A stretch of 64,000 nucleotides of DNA from Aselliscus stoliczkanus (Eukaryota > Chordata > Mammalia > Chiroptera > Hipposideridae), in NCBI GenBank assembly GCA_033961575.1, contig CM066732.1, forward strand, positions 79,426,187 through 79,490,186, in the 5' to 3' direction. Of the stretch, positions 15,001-22,806 are shown piece after piece; positions within the stretch are counted from its first letter, which is position 1; each line of letters starts with the position of its first letter. Position numbers and translations under genes: made by a program. The notes under the pieces were generated by a model. That model had not been told where the DNA came from. It did not search any database and saw nothing but the letters and a program-made list of their open reading frames with translations.

Positions 15001-17005
15001 TCAGTATATAGACAGTACGTATAGTCAAGAGGCTACGTGAGATCCCAAGAGAGAAAGCAGTTGATCTGCGGCTCTCTGATATTGAGAAGTGGGGCAGTTG
15101 AGCAAGAACCTGCAACAGAGAGGCATGCATGAAGGATAACGGTAACAAAGAATTCCACCTACAATATTTGAGAATTCATTGTGAGTCATTTCCCAAACCA
15201 TTCTCAATAGGCATCAGCGTGAGGTCAAAAAGTTAATCTTTTACAGCTATAACCTCCTGCTACTATAGCACATATAAGGGGTTCTACTTTCTGTGAAAAT
15301 AAGACAGAACTCAACTAAAGTACTATTGTAAATTGATAAATGATTAATCTGGCATAAACATAAACTATCTAGTAATGATGTGAAATCTTGCTATAATGAA
15401 GTTTATTTCCACAGAAATCGAAATTATGCTATTAGATTTTAAACTTTACAAAGCTTCTTCATATAAAAACTACCAGTAAATTTCATTTTTCAAAAAGCTC
15501 CTTTGTATGGGTACAGTCTTCCTTCACACTTTATTTTAAAATGTAGTATGACCTTATTCACTGACCTTCATTAAGCTGTCAGAACCATGCCTCTAAGACA
15601 AGTGGGGCTTCTATTTGCTTACACAGATAAAATGAATGGCAGGTATTCCCCAACTATTATTTGGATTTTCATATATTTAATTTATGTCTGACAATCTGAT
15701 AGATTATACAAAACCATCTACTGGGAAAAGCAGAACACAACTCAATGTGCACTATGTCATTATTAGACTGAAGTCTGTCATTAATTTTTTTCTTTGAATT
15801 CCAAAGGCAGGAATCAAGTGCAGTCAAAATCCCCTCACGGGCCGGCCGAGTGGCACGGTGGTTACGCGCTGGCTTGGGAAGCCAGCAGCGCCGGTTCGGG
15901 TCCCACATTTGAGGTCCAGTGACACTGCCCTCAAAAACAAAACAAACAAACAAAATCCCCTCTGTAAGTCATATTAATAGCAACCAATTATTTTCCTATT
16001 CAGATTTATATGTAAAAGGGCATAATTATAAGAGACATAATTTCCAAGTATGCACATTCTTGATGGCTTACTTCTATTAGCTCTTCAGAATTAATAGCTT
16101 GCCAACTTTCAAGACTATTAGCTAACAGGTATAAACCATTAGGTTTGTAGCTAACAGCTATAATGCAAGTTGTCATCAGAAGTTTATAAAAACATCAGGC
16201 AAAACAAAAAAAATATATCTAAGATGGAAAAAATATCAAAGCTCAAGGGAAGAAATATGTATTTTTTTAAAACTACATTTGACTGTATAAACAGAAGCTA
16301 CAGAACCATGCTCTATCAAAGATGAAACTACTAATATGTAATTTTAAAACATTGTCAGTTAAAATGGGAAAGCTATTTATTCATCTGTTTTGCCATTCGT
16401 CAATCCCATTCCAGAAAGCTGAAGAAGGAAATCTCTTGCACCAGCTATTTCTCTTCAGGCAACCCCACAAGACTGGTCCAAAGGAGAGAAATGGCAGAAC
16501 GTTAAGCTGCTCTGAAAATACTTAAATTTTGCAATAGCGGTGGAAGTGCCAGAATATGAAACTCTTTCAACATTAAAACTGGGAAAGAACTGAACCACGC
16601 AGACCAGAGACTTCATTGGTGACAACATAGACGAAAGAAATGGACAGGTTTTGCCAGATCTTGTCATGATGGCCTTTTGAGGCCCAGTAGGAAAGAGACC
16701 GGAGCAGGACCATTGCAACCGGCCCACTCCTTAAGTCCCTTCTGCACCACTAAGGAGGGGCCGAGTCTCGAGGCATTGGCATCTCTTCCCTAAAAACTAA
16801 AAAGGGGAGGGGCTCTCGGTGCTTCGGGAACCAGATTCAACTGCTGGAGGTCTGCCTCCCAGCTGCATGCACTGTGACAGAGTGAGGGTGTCCAGCAGAA
16901 GAGGAGGACATCCCTATGGCAGGCACAGAGACGCAGGGAGAAGGGAATAAATAAGTAGGTACCTGTTTGTCTCTCTCGAATACTGGCTGCTGCAGTCGCC
17001 GCCAT
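314..17005 (-). CDS. SCFD1: SCFD1 (SLY1), Sec1 family domain-containing protein 1; coding exons 1-7, 3' part outside window
   Basis: SCFD1 is a cytosolic Sec1/Munc18-family protein that binds syntaxin-5 and syntaxin-18 type SNAREs and supports vesicle fusion between ER and Golgi. Seven coding exons on the minus strand were placed by recognising the protein: 16963-17005, 11211-11281, 8757-8845, 6542-6632, 5172-5294, 3801-3888 and 314-403. Every internal boundary has AG acceptor and GT donor dinucleotides, and the phases chain exactly (1,0,2,0,0,1,1). Together they encode about 198 residues, roughly the first third of the usual ~640-residue protein, starting [14 protein letters not shown] and including [17 protein letters not shown] and [15 protein letters not shown]. 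No stop or frameshift interrupts the exons. The gene continues past position 1. G2E3 lies upstream on the same strand, as in human. Identity is very secure; coordinates are read from splice consensus and not supported by transcripts. Confidence 0.96.
869..1064 (+). mobile_element. MER5A-like hAT-Charlie MITE fragment
   Basis: Starts AAGTGGTTCCCAAACTTTAG, matching the inverted-repeat end of MER5A, and ends with CACCTCAGGTGATTCCTGG as in that family. The interior is diverged, consistent with an old mammalian insertion. Confidence 0.6.
1861..2055 (+). repeat. MIR (tRNA-derived ancient SINE)
   Basis: MIR hallmarks in order: TAACCTGGTTCTGCCAG, the core CAAGTTACTTAATATCTG, GGAATATGGAAATAATAAT, then TTCTAAGGAGTAAATGAGTT. 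Diverged, no clean ends. Confidence 0.75.
3302..3475 (-). repeat. MIR-family fragment
   Basis: Reverse-strand MIR core visible as CCCCATTCTACAGATAAGG followed by AAACTGAAGCACAAAG and AAGTAACTTGTTCTTGTCC. Confidence 0.7.
3801..3888 (-). CDS. SCFD1: SCFD1 coding exon 6
   Basis: 88 bases between TTTCTAG acceptor and CGTG|GTATGT donor. It encodes [18 protein letters not shown] and [11 protein letters not shown]. Phase 0 in, phase 1 out. Confidence 0.95.
3889..5171 (-). other. SCFD1 intron 5
   Basis: AT-rich, GTAAGA donor. Contains a short (AAAC)n tract at about 4770-4793. No interspersed repeat could be named in the rest. Confidence 0.7.
5172..5294 (-). CDS. SCFD1: SCFD1 coding exon 5
   Basis: 123 bases (41 codons) between TTATAG acceptor and CCAAG|GTAAGA donor. 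It encodes [18 protein letters not shown] and [20 protein letters not shown] ending VAK. Phase 0 at both ends, so skipping it would keep the frame. Confidence 0.95.
5419..5899 (+). mobile_element. Long Rhin-type SINE (type B)
   Basis: tRNA-like head GGGCCGGCTAAGTGGCGCG, a G+C-rich body of about 400 bases, and a tail ending in AATAAAATCTTT plus A run. It lies in SCFD1 intron 4. Open frames across it are an artefact of its composition. Confidence 0.85.
6542..6632 (-). CDS. SCFD1: SCFD1 coding exon 4
   Basis: 91 bases between CTCTTAG acceptor and TGCCAG|GTAATG donor. It encodes [17 protein letters not shown] and [13 protein letters not shown], a highly conserved segment of SLY1. Phase 2 in, phase 0 out. 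Confidence 0.96.
7517..7983 (-). mobile_element. Long Rhin-type SINE (type B)
   Basis: Reverse-oriented copy with the head at the right end (CTCGGCTGGCCC on the plus strand) and the AATAAAATCTT tail at the left (signal at 7531-7536). Sense with SCFD1, within intron 3, so it places a poly(A) hexamer on the transcript strand. Flanked by copies of TATTACAA. Confidence 0.85.
7990..8110 (-). mobile_element. Short Rhin-type SINE (type A)
   Basis: Reverse copy of the ~100-base tRNA-like unit ending in a T run of about 23. Flanked by TATTACAA on both sides, the same target as the preceding SINE. Confidence 0.85.
8757..8845 (-). CDS. SCFD1: SCFD1 coding exon 3
   Basis: 89 bases between AACTAG acceptor and CATCT|GTGAGT donor. 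It encodes [18 protein letters not shown] and [12 protein letters not shown], the first beta-strand region of the SM-protein domain 1. Phase 0 in, phase 2 out. Confidence 0.95.
8846..11210 (-). other. SCFD1 intron 2
   Basis: AT-rich; nothing nameable from 8846 to about 10500. A multi-module SINE fills 10518-11075. Confidence 0.7.
10518..11075 (+). mobile_element. Multi-module tRNA-derived SINE (type C)
   Basis: Contains three tRNA-like heads in tandem (each with TGGCTCAGTTGGTTAAGAG-like A box and GGTTCGACTCC-like B box, near 10526, 10637 and 10789), then a tail ending AATAAAATCTTT. Target-site duplication AAGAAGCCATGTTAA on the left and AAGAAGCCACGTTAA on the right, one mismatch. Confidence 0.85.
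11211..11281 (-). CDS. SCFD1: SCFD1 coding exon 2
   Basis: 71 bases between TTTCCAG acceptor and AAG|GTAAGAG donor. It encodes [20 protein letters not shown] and PVWK, the start of the Sec1-like fold. Phase 1 in, phase 0 out. Confidence 0.95.
11609..12090 (+). mobile_element. Long Rhin-type SINE (type B)
   Basis: Head GGCTCCGACTGAGTGGCTCG, body and tail as in the other long copies, ending in an A run of about 25. The A tail suggests a fairly young insertion. In SCFD1 intron 1. Confidence 0.85.
12600..12740 (-). mobile_element. Type D tRNA-derived SINE
   Basis: Reverse copy of a ~130-base variant: plus strand reads TTTTAGCTGAGCCATCCTGC to CAACTGAGCCACTCGGCTGG. This class has a duplicated GAGCTGAGCT segment and no AATAAA tail. 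Preceded by a (TTTTG)n run. Confidence 0.8.
12744..12857 (-). mobile_element. Short Rhin-type SINE (type A)
   Basis: Reverse copy: T run, GGGCAGTATCACTGGCCCTC, then the head complement GCCACTCGGCCGGCCCT. Abuts the type D SINE. Confidence 0.85.
12917..13020 (-). mobile_element. Short Rhin-type SINE (type A) with exact target duplication
   Basis: Reverse copy flanked by CTTGGTTGATTTTT on both sides (12903-12916 and 13021-13034), an exact 14-base duplication. The third minus-oriented SINE in 420 bases. Confidence 0.88.
13925..14460 (+). repeat. Ancient LINE-type interspersed repeat
   Basis: Begins TTCATTCAACAAATGTTGAA and TGAGTGTTTACCATCTCTGG, continues with TGTGCTATGGAGAAAA and CTGAAAGGAGGTGAGGGAG, a pattern common to old mammalian LINE repeats. 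Exact family is not assigned. Confidence 0.5.
14462..14690. mobile_element. Inverted-repeat MITE (GGTCTTATTTTC family), copy 1
   Basis: Left end GTTTCCTTGAAAATAAGACC and right end GGTCTTATTTTCGGGGAAA are inverted repeats of about 19 bases. The interior also has imperfect inverted segments (GGGTCTTACG, GGGCTTATTTTCCAG). A DNA transposon of this type is widespread in vertebrates; I do not name the family. Confidence 0.65.
14835..16962 (-). other. SCFD1 intron 1, unassigned part
   Basis: Apart from the SINE at 15839-15951 I recognise no repeat, gene or RNA here. Base composition is ordinary intron until the promoter-proximal rise in GC after about 16680. Confidence 0.6.
15839..15951 (+). mobile_element. 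Short Rhin-type SINE (type A)
   Basis: GGGCCGGCCGAGTGGCACGG head and CTCAAAAACAAAACAAAC tail. Flanked by AAAATCCCCTC on both sides. Confidence 0.88.
16963..17005 (-). CDS. SCFD1: SCFD1 coding exon 1 with start codon
   Basis: Encodes the first 14 residues ([14 protein letters not shown]) plus one base. The ATG at 17005-17003 has a strong context, with A at -3 and G at +4, and sits inside an AAGATGGCGGC element that is also a YY1 site. The donor is ACAG|GTACCT. The human N-terminus has alanine where this copy has threonine at residue 4. Confidence 0.95.
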
Positions 17006-17200
17006 CTTGGCTCCCACCAGCCACTGCCTGGCTGGCCAGCGGGGCCCGGGGATGACGTGGCCGCCGCCGCCGCCCCGGAAGCAAAGCCCGGGGGGCGGGG
17101 CCACCGGAAGTTCTTGGGGGCCGGACCCCGCCTCCTCCAGAGCGACACTCCCACCACCTCGACTCCCCGCCAAACGTGGGAGCATGAGTAACGGTGGTCT
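16985..17200 (-). promoter_or_regulatory. SCFD1 CpG-rich promoter and 5' UTR
   Basis: The only clearly CpG-rich patch in the window, flanked by AT-rich DNA and lying over and upstream of the SCFD1 start codon. Visible elements: a YY1-type AAGATGGCGGC overlapping the ATG (16998-17008), a CRE/ATF-like TGACGTGG (17053-17060), ETS-type CCGGAA cores (17075-17080 and 17104-17109) and a GC box GGGGCGGGG (17092-17100). No TATA box is seen, as expected of a housekeeping promoter. The transcription start is not determinable from sequence alone. Confidence 0.85.
16998..17008 (-). promoter_or_regulatory. YY1-type site overlapping the SCFD1 start codon
   Basis: The minus strand reads AAGATGGCGGC, the strong YY1 consensus, with the ATG of the motif being the SCFD1 initiation codon. 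YY1 motifs at the 5' end of housekeeping genes, over the ATG, are an established pattern. Confidence 0.7.
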
Positions 17201-17706
17201 TCAGCGGCGGAACAGGAGACAATTTTATCCTATTTAATCGCCAGAGCCTCTCAAATCGTAGCTTCTTTAAATGGAGCTCTTCCGGTACGAGCGTGGGGTA
17301 GTGCTACGAACATAACTAAGTACTGAACTGTTTTGTCGGTTATCGATCTCTAAACTGGTGAGACTACTTAGGGGTTTAAAGATGACAGGACCAAAGTAAA
17401 TGAAGCTCCTGGAACAAAGTAGTCAATGAAAGGCTGGCCGCCTCCCGTTTCCTCTTTACTGGGAAACAGGCAGCTTTGGAGCACTGCTGTGATCTGGCAG
17501 ATTTCTCAGTGTCATTAGGCAAAAGGGTCTAGCTTTACGGTGTTGTTTTGCTTCCATGGACACAGGAGCCAGGAGGGTGAAAATGGAGAATTGCTATTTC
17601 CCTCCTTTCCTTTGGTAACTGCAGTCACAAAACATTCCTTTGTGGGAGAGGGGGTAAGAGGATAGTCTAGTGATGACAAAAATGTATCCAATATTGATTA
17701 CTAATT

Positions 17707-17875
17707 TAATCCATAGATTTTTTTATTGGTTTCAGGTGTACAAAACAAATGTACTAGATATTTCACCCCTCACAGTGATAACCTCCTCCCCCAATCTATT
17801 GCCCCTCTGAAATCGTATATATCTATTACAATTCCATTGACTCCATTCACTATGCTACACTCCATAATCCATAGA
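17707..17875 (-). mobile_element. L1 3'-end fragment
   Basis: TTTATTGGTTTCAGGTGTAC and the following TTTCACCCCTCACAGTGATA match the reverse complement of a laurasiatherian L1 3' end. Truncated. Confidence 0.6.
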
Positions 17876-18222
17876 TTTTACTGGATGTCAAAAATAGATA
17901 AACAATAACAACTCGTTTCCCATATGTTCGATCGAGTTCATTGATGATATTGCAATTAGCTGTTGTGTATTCTAAAACTGCACCAAAGTCTGAAATGAAA
18001 TTATAAATCCTGTGCCTCAAAAACTGTTTGGAAAACAACTTGCGAATTTATGAGAAATCAATTAAGATACCCTAACAATTACACAAAAAGCAAAATTCTA
18101 TAAAACACTAATTTCTCAATTTCACAAATAAAACTAGTTTATTTTTAGGAAACTTAAAAGACAGGTGATCTTATTTTTAACACCATTAGGAAATGCCCTA
18201 GAATTAATCTACATTCTTTTTC

Positions 18223-18500
18223 ATTGCATAATTTTTTTCAACTTTATGGAGGTATAATTGACAAATCTTTGTAAGATATTTAAAGTATACACCGTGATTT
18301 GATTATATATACAGTGAAAGGATTCCCCCACCTAATGATCACACCCCTCACCATATATACCATTATTCTACTCAGCAAATTTTATATAATGCAGTTATTT
18401 TATGTATTAGATCCTCAGACCTATAGTCACCATATTACGTATTAGATACTCAGACTTTATTCATCTTAAAGCTGAGTTTGTTACCGCATCATGACTTACA
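18223..18500 (-). mobile_element. Old L1 3' UTR fragment
   Basis: ACTTTATGGAGGTATAATTG followed by GTATACACCGTGATTTGATT is the reverse complement of the classic L1M 3' UTR. Diverged. Confidence 0.65.
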
Positions 18501-18509
18501 TGGGGAATC

Positions 18510-18610
18510 TTGAGTCAAACTCATGGAAACAGAAAAATGGTTACCAGTGGCCGGGAGCTGGGGGCAATAGGGAGAGGTTGGTAAAGGTTATGAACCTTAC
18601 CTACTACATT
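18510..18610 (+). mobile_element. L1 3' fragment, opposite orientation
   Basis: TCAAACTCATGGAAACAGAA and AATGGTTACCAGTGGCCGGG is forward L1 3' sequence. It lies directly against the reverse fragment, so the two could be one 5'-inverted insertion or two separate insertions. Confidence 0.55.
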
Positions 18611-18927
18611 CTTTAAGAATTGCATTATCTCTCATTTTTCTATCTAATTGGCATATTCACTAAGAAATTAACTAGAATATCGACTGTTGTATTATTCAGT
18701 GCTATCACCAATATTTTTAAGGAGTCACCAATGATCTAGATGTGTTGTAATTAAACCGAAACGAGTTCCTGCTCTATGAAGGTTCTACTTCATTTTTTGT
18801 CTCCACGGAATATAAAAGACAGGCTTTCCCACCTTCCAACATCTGAGAGCCCAATCTTCTTCATTTACGTACTTTCACTCACAAATCATCTAACTATTTC
18901 AGATCCATAAGACTTCTCCCCTAAAAC

Positions 18928-18928
<1 letters not shown>

Positions 18929-18968
<40 letters not shown>
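18929..18968. repeat. (AC)n microsatellite
   Basis: About 20 uninterrupted AC units. Confidence 0.95.
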
Positions 18969-18970
<2 letters not shown>

Positions 18971-20372
18971 GAAATGTTTTTCATATACAGTACAGACATA
19001 TGAAATGATAAAAACTGTCCTGACCAAAGAGTCTGTAGTGTGGGCTATAAATGTTATCGAAAAATTTGCCCCACCGAATGGTGGCAGTAGATAAATAGTC
19101 TCTGGAAGGCTAAGACTGAGTAAGGTATTTGTTACATATTAGAATCAGAAATAATCAAAATAAACTTATGGCTTCAGTGTTGATTAACTTAATTTACTGT
19201 ATATCCTTTTAATTGATTCGACCTATCCAGATTTTTGACTTAATTTATTCGGGCAACTTATTTTACCTTGGGGGATAGTTTTGACACAGAATACCTCAGA
19301 ACAGTTTATTCAAGAGCGGTTCATTCCTAGGTGTCAGCCAACAATTGTTTGCAGGATCTCACAAATGTGGAGGAAAGTATCTTGTATCTACTTAATATTG
19401 TCAGAACCTTAACCTTGTTAAATCCTACCAATTAATTTATAATAGTTTATGTACGCACTTCACGTTTAGTAGCATGAACATATTTAGAAAACTTCATTGT
19501 AAGTGTCATGTTTTTTGCTGTTTCTGACATCTTCAAAAAAAAGGGGGGGGGGAAATAGGCTGACACATAAACTATCACCTAGCACAATACTTGGCTTGGA
19601 ATATGTTTGGTAATTGAAAGATAATAGTCAAAATGAGAGCTTGAAAATTGGGTCTCTTCAAAGAAATCCAAAGATTCCTAAACTACATGTAATACACATG
19701 CAAGTAATCCTTCATTCAATGTGTTCTTGTGCTTTGTATTGCACTACTTGAAGCATAAAAACTAGTTTAAAAGCTTATTGTAAAAGTGACAATGAAGCAT
19801 GTGACAATCACTATATAAAAGGATTTACATAATTATAAATAGAATCTTGTTTTAATCGTTTTCTTATGACTGAATGCTAAAGGCAAAGTCACTGAGAAAA
19901 CTTAACCTATTATACTCTCCTTAGCATTTAGCATTGAGTACAAAAATTCCACCAGCTTCCATATAATTAGGGAAAAAAATTATAAAAAGTTTTGGTGTAA
20001 AGTAGAAAGAGACCAAAGTGATTTCACAGGGTAGTAATCAAATGAAGGCTTTTTACTTGACCCAAAGAATGGCTATTCATAATATGCAAATTAAATGACA
20101 AAATATAAATCGTAAGCTAGTTTTTGATATTTTAAAGAATCCTTACCTTAAGTACTAAAACCACCATGTATAAGAATAGTAGAGAATTGTGTAAAAGGCC
20201 TTCAGATGAAGTTCTCTGACCAAGAACTTTAAGAACAATGAATATAAAACTAAACAAAGACTATTAACAGTAGATGCATTAACAGGCAAATTTTTGGTTT
20301 TCCTTGATGTTGAGAGCAATAGAAAACAAACTTGAAATACATGGCATTTAGACAATCGAAATATTTAAGTTT

Positions 20373-20373
<1 letters not shown>

Positions 20374-20408
<35 letters not shown>
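20374..20408. repeat. (TA)n(CA)n compound microsatellite
   Basis: About nine TA units run directly into about eight CA units. Confidence 0.95.
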
Positions 20409-22442
20409 TTTATAAAGGCTTATAGCATAATTCCTTTTTAAAATCAACGTAAGAATTCTGCATTGGCTTAACAATGAGTGAAAAATGAGCAATCATAATA
20501 CCATCCATTTGACATAGTAACACGGCAGAAAATAAATAACCTAGAAGTTTTTGATATATCCTGATTATACAGATTAATATAAAAAATACACTAACGGAAC
20601 ATCCTTAAAACCAGAAAGCATTTTTCAATATGAATATTTATGCTTCACTTTAAAAAGTGAATATCCTGAATTATTATTTACACCACTTTATCCCTAAGGC
20701 TGCCTATGCATAAGTGAAATAAGGAATTGAAATACTCTTTTTAATTGTAGCCAGACCAAGGGTGTTGCCTCCCTTTAACTCCTCCCCACCCAAAAAATGT
20801 GTGAATGCTCATCAGCTTTAATTACCACTGTAGGGGAAATTAATTAAAAATAACCAGAAAACAGCTTCAATTAGAATTTTTAGTTTATATTGGTTCACTC
20901 ACTTTTTAAAATAAATACTAGGTAGGTTAAGAAATAAAATATCCAATTTATCAACACATTTGGAATTAAAGCTATATGGCAAGTTTGAAGATTATATTAT
21001 TCAAACATTTTTTTAGTCTATGTACTGCCGAAGAGAACACCAAGCATTTTTTTTTTGTAACAGGTTGTTTAATTACTTTTAGTAATCTAAATTTAACACA
21101 AGACAAGGAAATGCCTTGTTAAATATTCTTAGAAACTTCAAATGAAAGTGAAACTTAATTTGCTGGGTCTGTTAGTACGTGTAATAAAGAAAATTACACT
21201 AGGATTATGTTTTAGTTTTCCTTTGGTATTAAGAGACATATTGCCAGTATCAAATCAATCCTGTTATTTTTCTTTAAAAATATCAATAACTTAAGGATGT
21301 TTCTTGGGCAGGATGAGAATATGAAAACAGATATCTGCTTTGTGTATCAAGAAAAGGGTAGTTACAACCAAGCAATTTACCTCTCATATGATTTACTTTG
21401 ATGGAAAACCCATTTATATTTGAAAACAGATTAGGGACAGTAGACTTTTTCAATTTCTTCTATAAGAAAGAGTTAAATATGGTGACATGACTATGGGACC
21501 TGTATGTCTTCAAATTGTTATTACATGATATCTTGTTACTTTTAGGTCTTCTTTGACTTTTAGTAATATTGATAAGTTAAAATAGTTAATTCTGCATGGT
21601 GAAATTAGAGTGGGGTTTTCATTCTATTTGTATTTCTTACATTTTTCTACACTGCCTATATAATAAGATACCTTTCAAGAGCAAAGAAGATAGCTATATA
21701 ATGCAGTGGTGCCAGCTTACCTATCATATAACCATCTGGATAATGAATGTCAAATACCCAAACCTACAATGGCAACTCACAGAGATCAGATACATAAAAT
21801 AATTATGGATCAGACATAATATGGTTTAATACCAAACAGAACAAAAATATACTATGATTAAGACTAAGGCTTTAAAGAAGACACTTTCTTAGGAATTTTA
21901 TCCACCTTTAGGAGTGTTTTTAAGACTACAAAACGTCCATAGATTGTAGAATATTTGTGCAATTCTGCTTTTTATATAATACTTTCTATTAGGCATAATC
22001 TAATTGCAGTGTGGGTCTATTTTAATATAAATCAGTAATCTAGAAACACTTTTAACAACAAATTTAGTGCCATCCTAGAAAAGGATCTATATAACACTTA
22101 CCCCAGAATATATGCCTTTGATTTATATTAACAGGATTTATCAATTAGCTTTTCCATTAATGCTTTAAAATAAAATAATAATTTGAAAATTGCATAAAAC
22201 TAAAAAAATCATTCTGGCATCCTATGATTTACAAAAACAGTGAGTACAAGCTTTGTCTTATACATACCATGCTACTATACTTGAAGAAAGTCTGCATAGG
22301 CATTCTAAGAGTATTTATATTTAAGTTTATGAAGCATGTATATTAAGAAAATAGAAAATCATCAACTATGACTGGTACACCTTAACAAAACTTTTTTTTA
22401 GATTAAATGGCCAAAACATCCCTTTATATCTGCATCATAATT

Positions 22443-22448
22443 TTTATT
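22443..22448 (-). terminator. Candidate G2E3 polyadenylation signal
   Basis: The minus strand reads AATAAA about 70 bases past the G2E3 stop. It is the first hexamer downstream, but AT-rich DNA offers others further on, so the real 3' end is uncertain. Confidence 0.3.
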
Positions 22449-22519
22449 GGGCCTAGAAGCTGACAAGTTTGTTCAAAGTGATAAGATTTTTCTGAAACAA
22501 AAAATATCAACAGCAGCTT

Positions 22520-22806
22520 TTAAAGAAGCATGTCTCTGTTCAAAACATCTTCATGTCCAACATAGTGAGAACTTTCTTCCTTTTCTAGTCTTACAGTGCT
22601 TCTTATGGCAAAGTCCATCTTTTCTTGAAATTCTTTATATGTATTGCTGATTGGAAGAGCTAAACAGTTATTACACTTGTTTCCAATAGGAAAATCCAGA
22701 TGAAGGCACTCAATTGAAGGAGTGGGTTTAAATCCAGCAGGTGGAATGGAATTGCAACCAGTTGCAAACATAAGAATGTCTTCCATTGTTGTTGCAGATT
22801 TACCAC
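22520..22806 (-). CDS. G2E3: G2E3 last coding exon, HECT-like C-lobe and stop
   Basis: 287 bases from a TTTTCAG acceptor to a TAA stop at 22522-22520. Encodes [55 protein letters not shown] and ends [27 protein letters not shown] aligns with the HECT active-site region (usual form TCFxxLxLP): the cysteine is kept but the flanking Thr and Phe are Lys and Asn, in line with reports that this HECT domain is inactive. Human G2E3, as I recall it, ends at the GH, so the last 10 residues look like an extension. Confidence 0.93.

Larger units (their letters stand above)
17250..22442. other. Intergenic region between G2E3 3' end and SCFD1 promoter
   Basis: About 5.2 kb. It holds L1 3'-end fragments (17707-17875, 18223-18610), an (AC)n run (18929-18968) and a (TA)n(CA)n run (20374-20408). 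The 19.0-20.3 and 20.4-22.4 kb parts show no gene, RNA or recognisable repeat. Confidence 0.65.

Noticed and set aside
17053..17200. Divergent gene starting on the plus strand from the SCFD1 promoter
   Set aside because: No spliced or protein-like frame follows in the next 5 kb of plus strand; antisense promoter transcription is possible but not shown by sequence.
16790..17237. Several long frames across the SCFD1 promoter on both strands
   Set aside because: GC-rich DNA has few stops. Only the minus-strand frame from 17005 matches SCFD1; the rest are chance.
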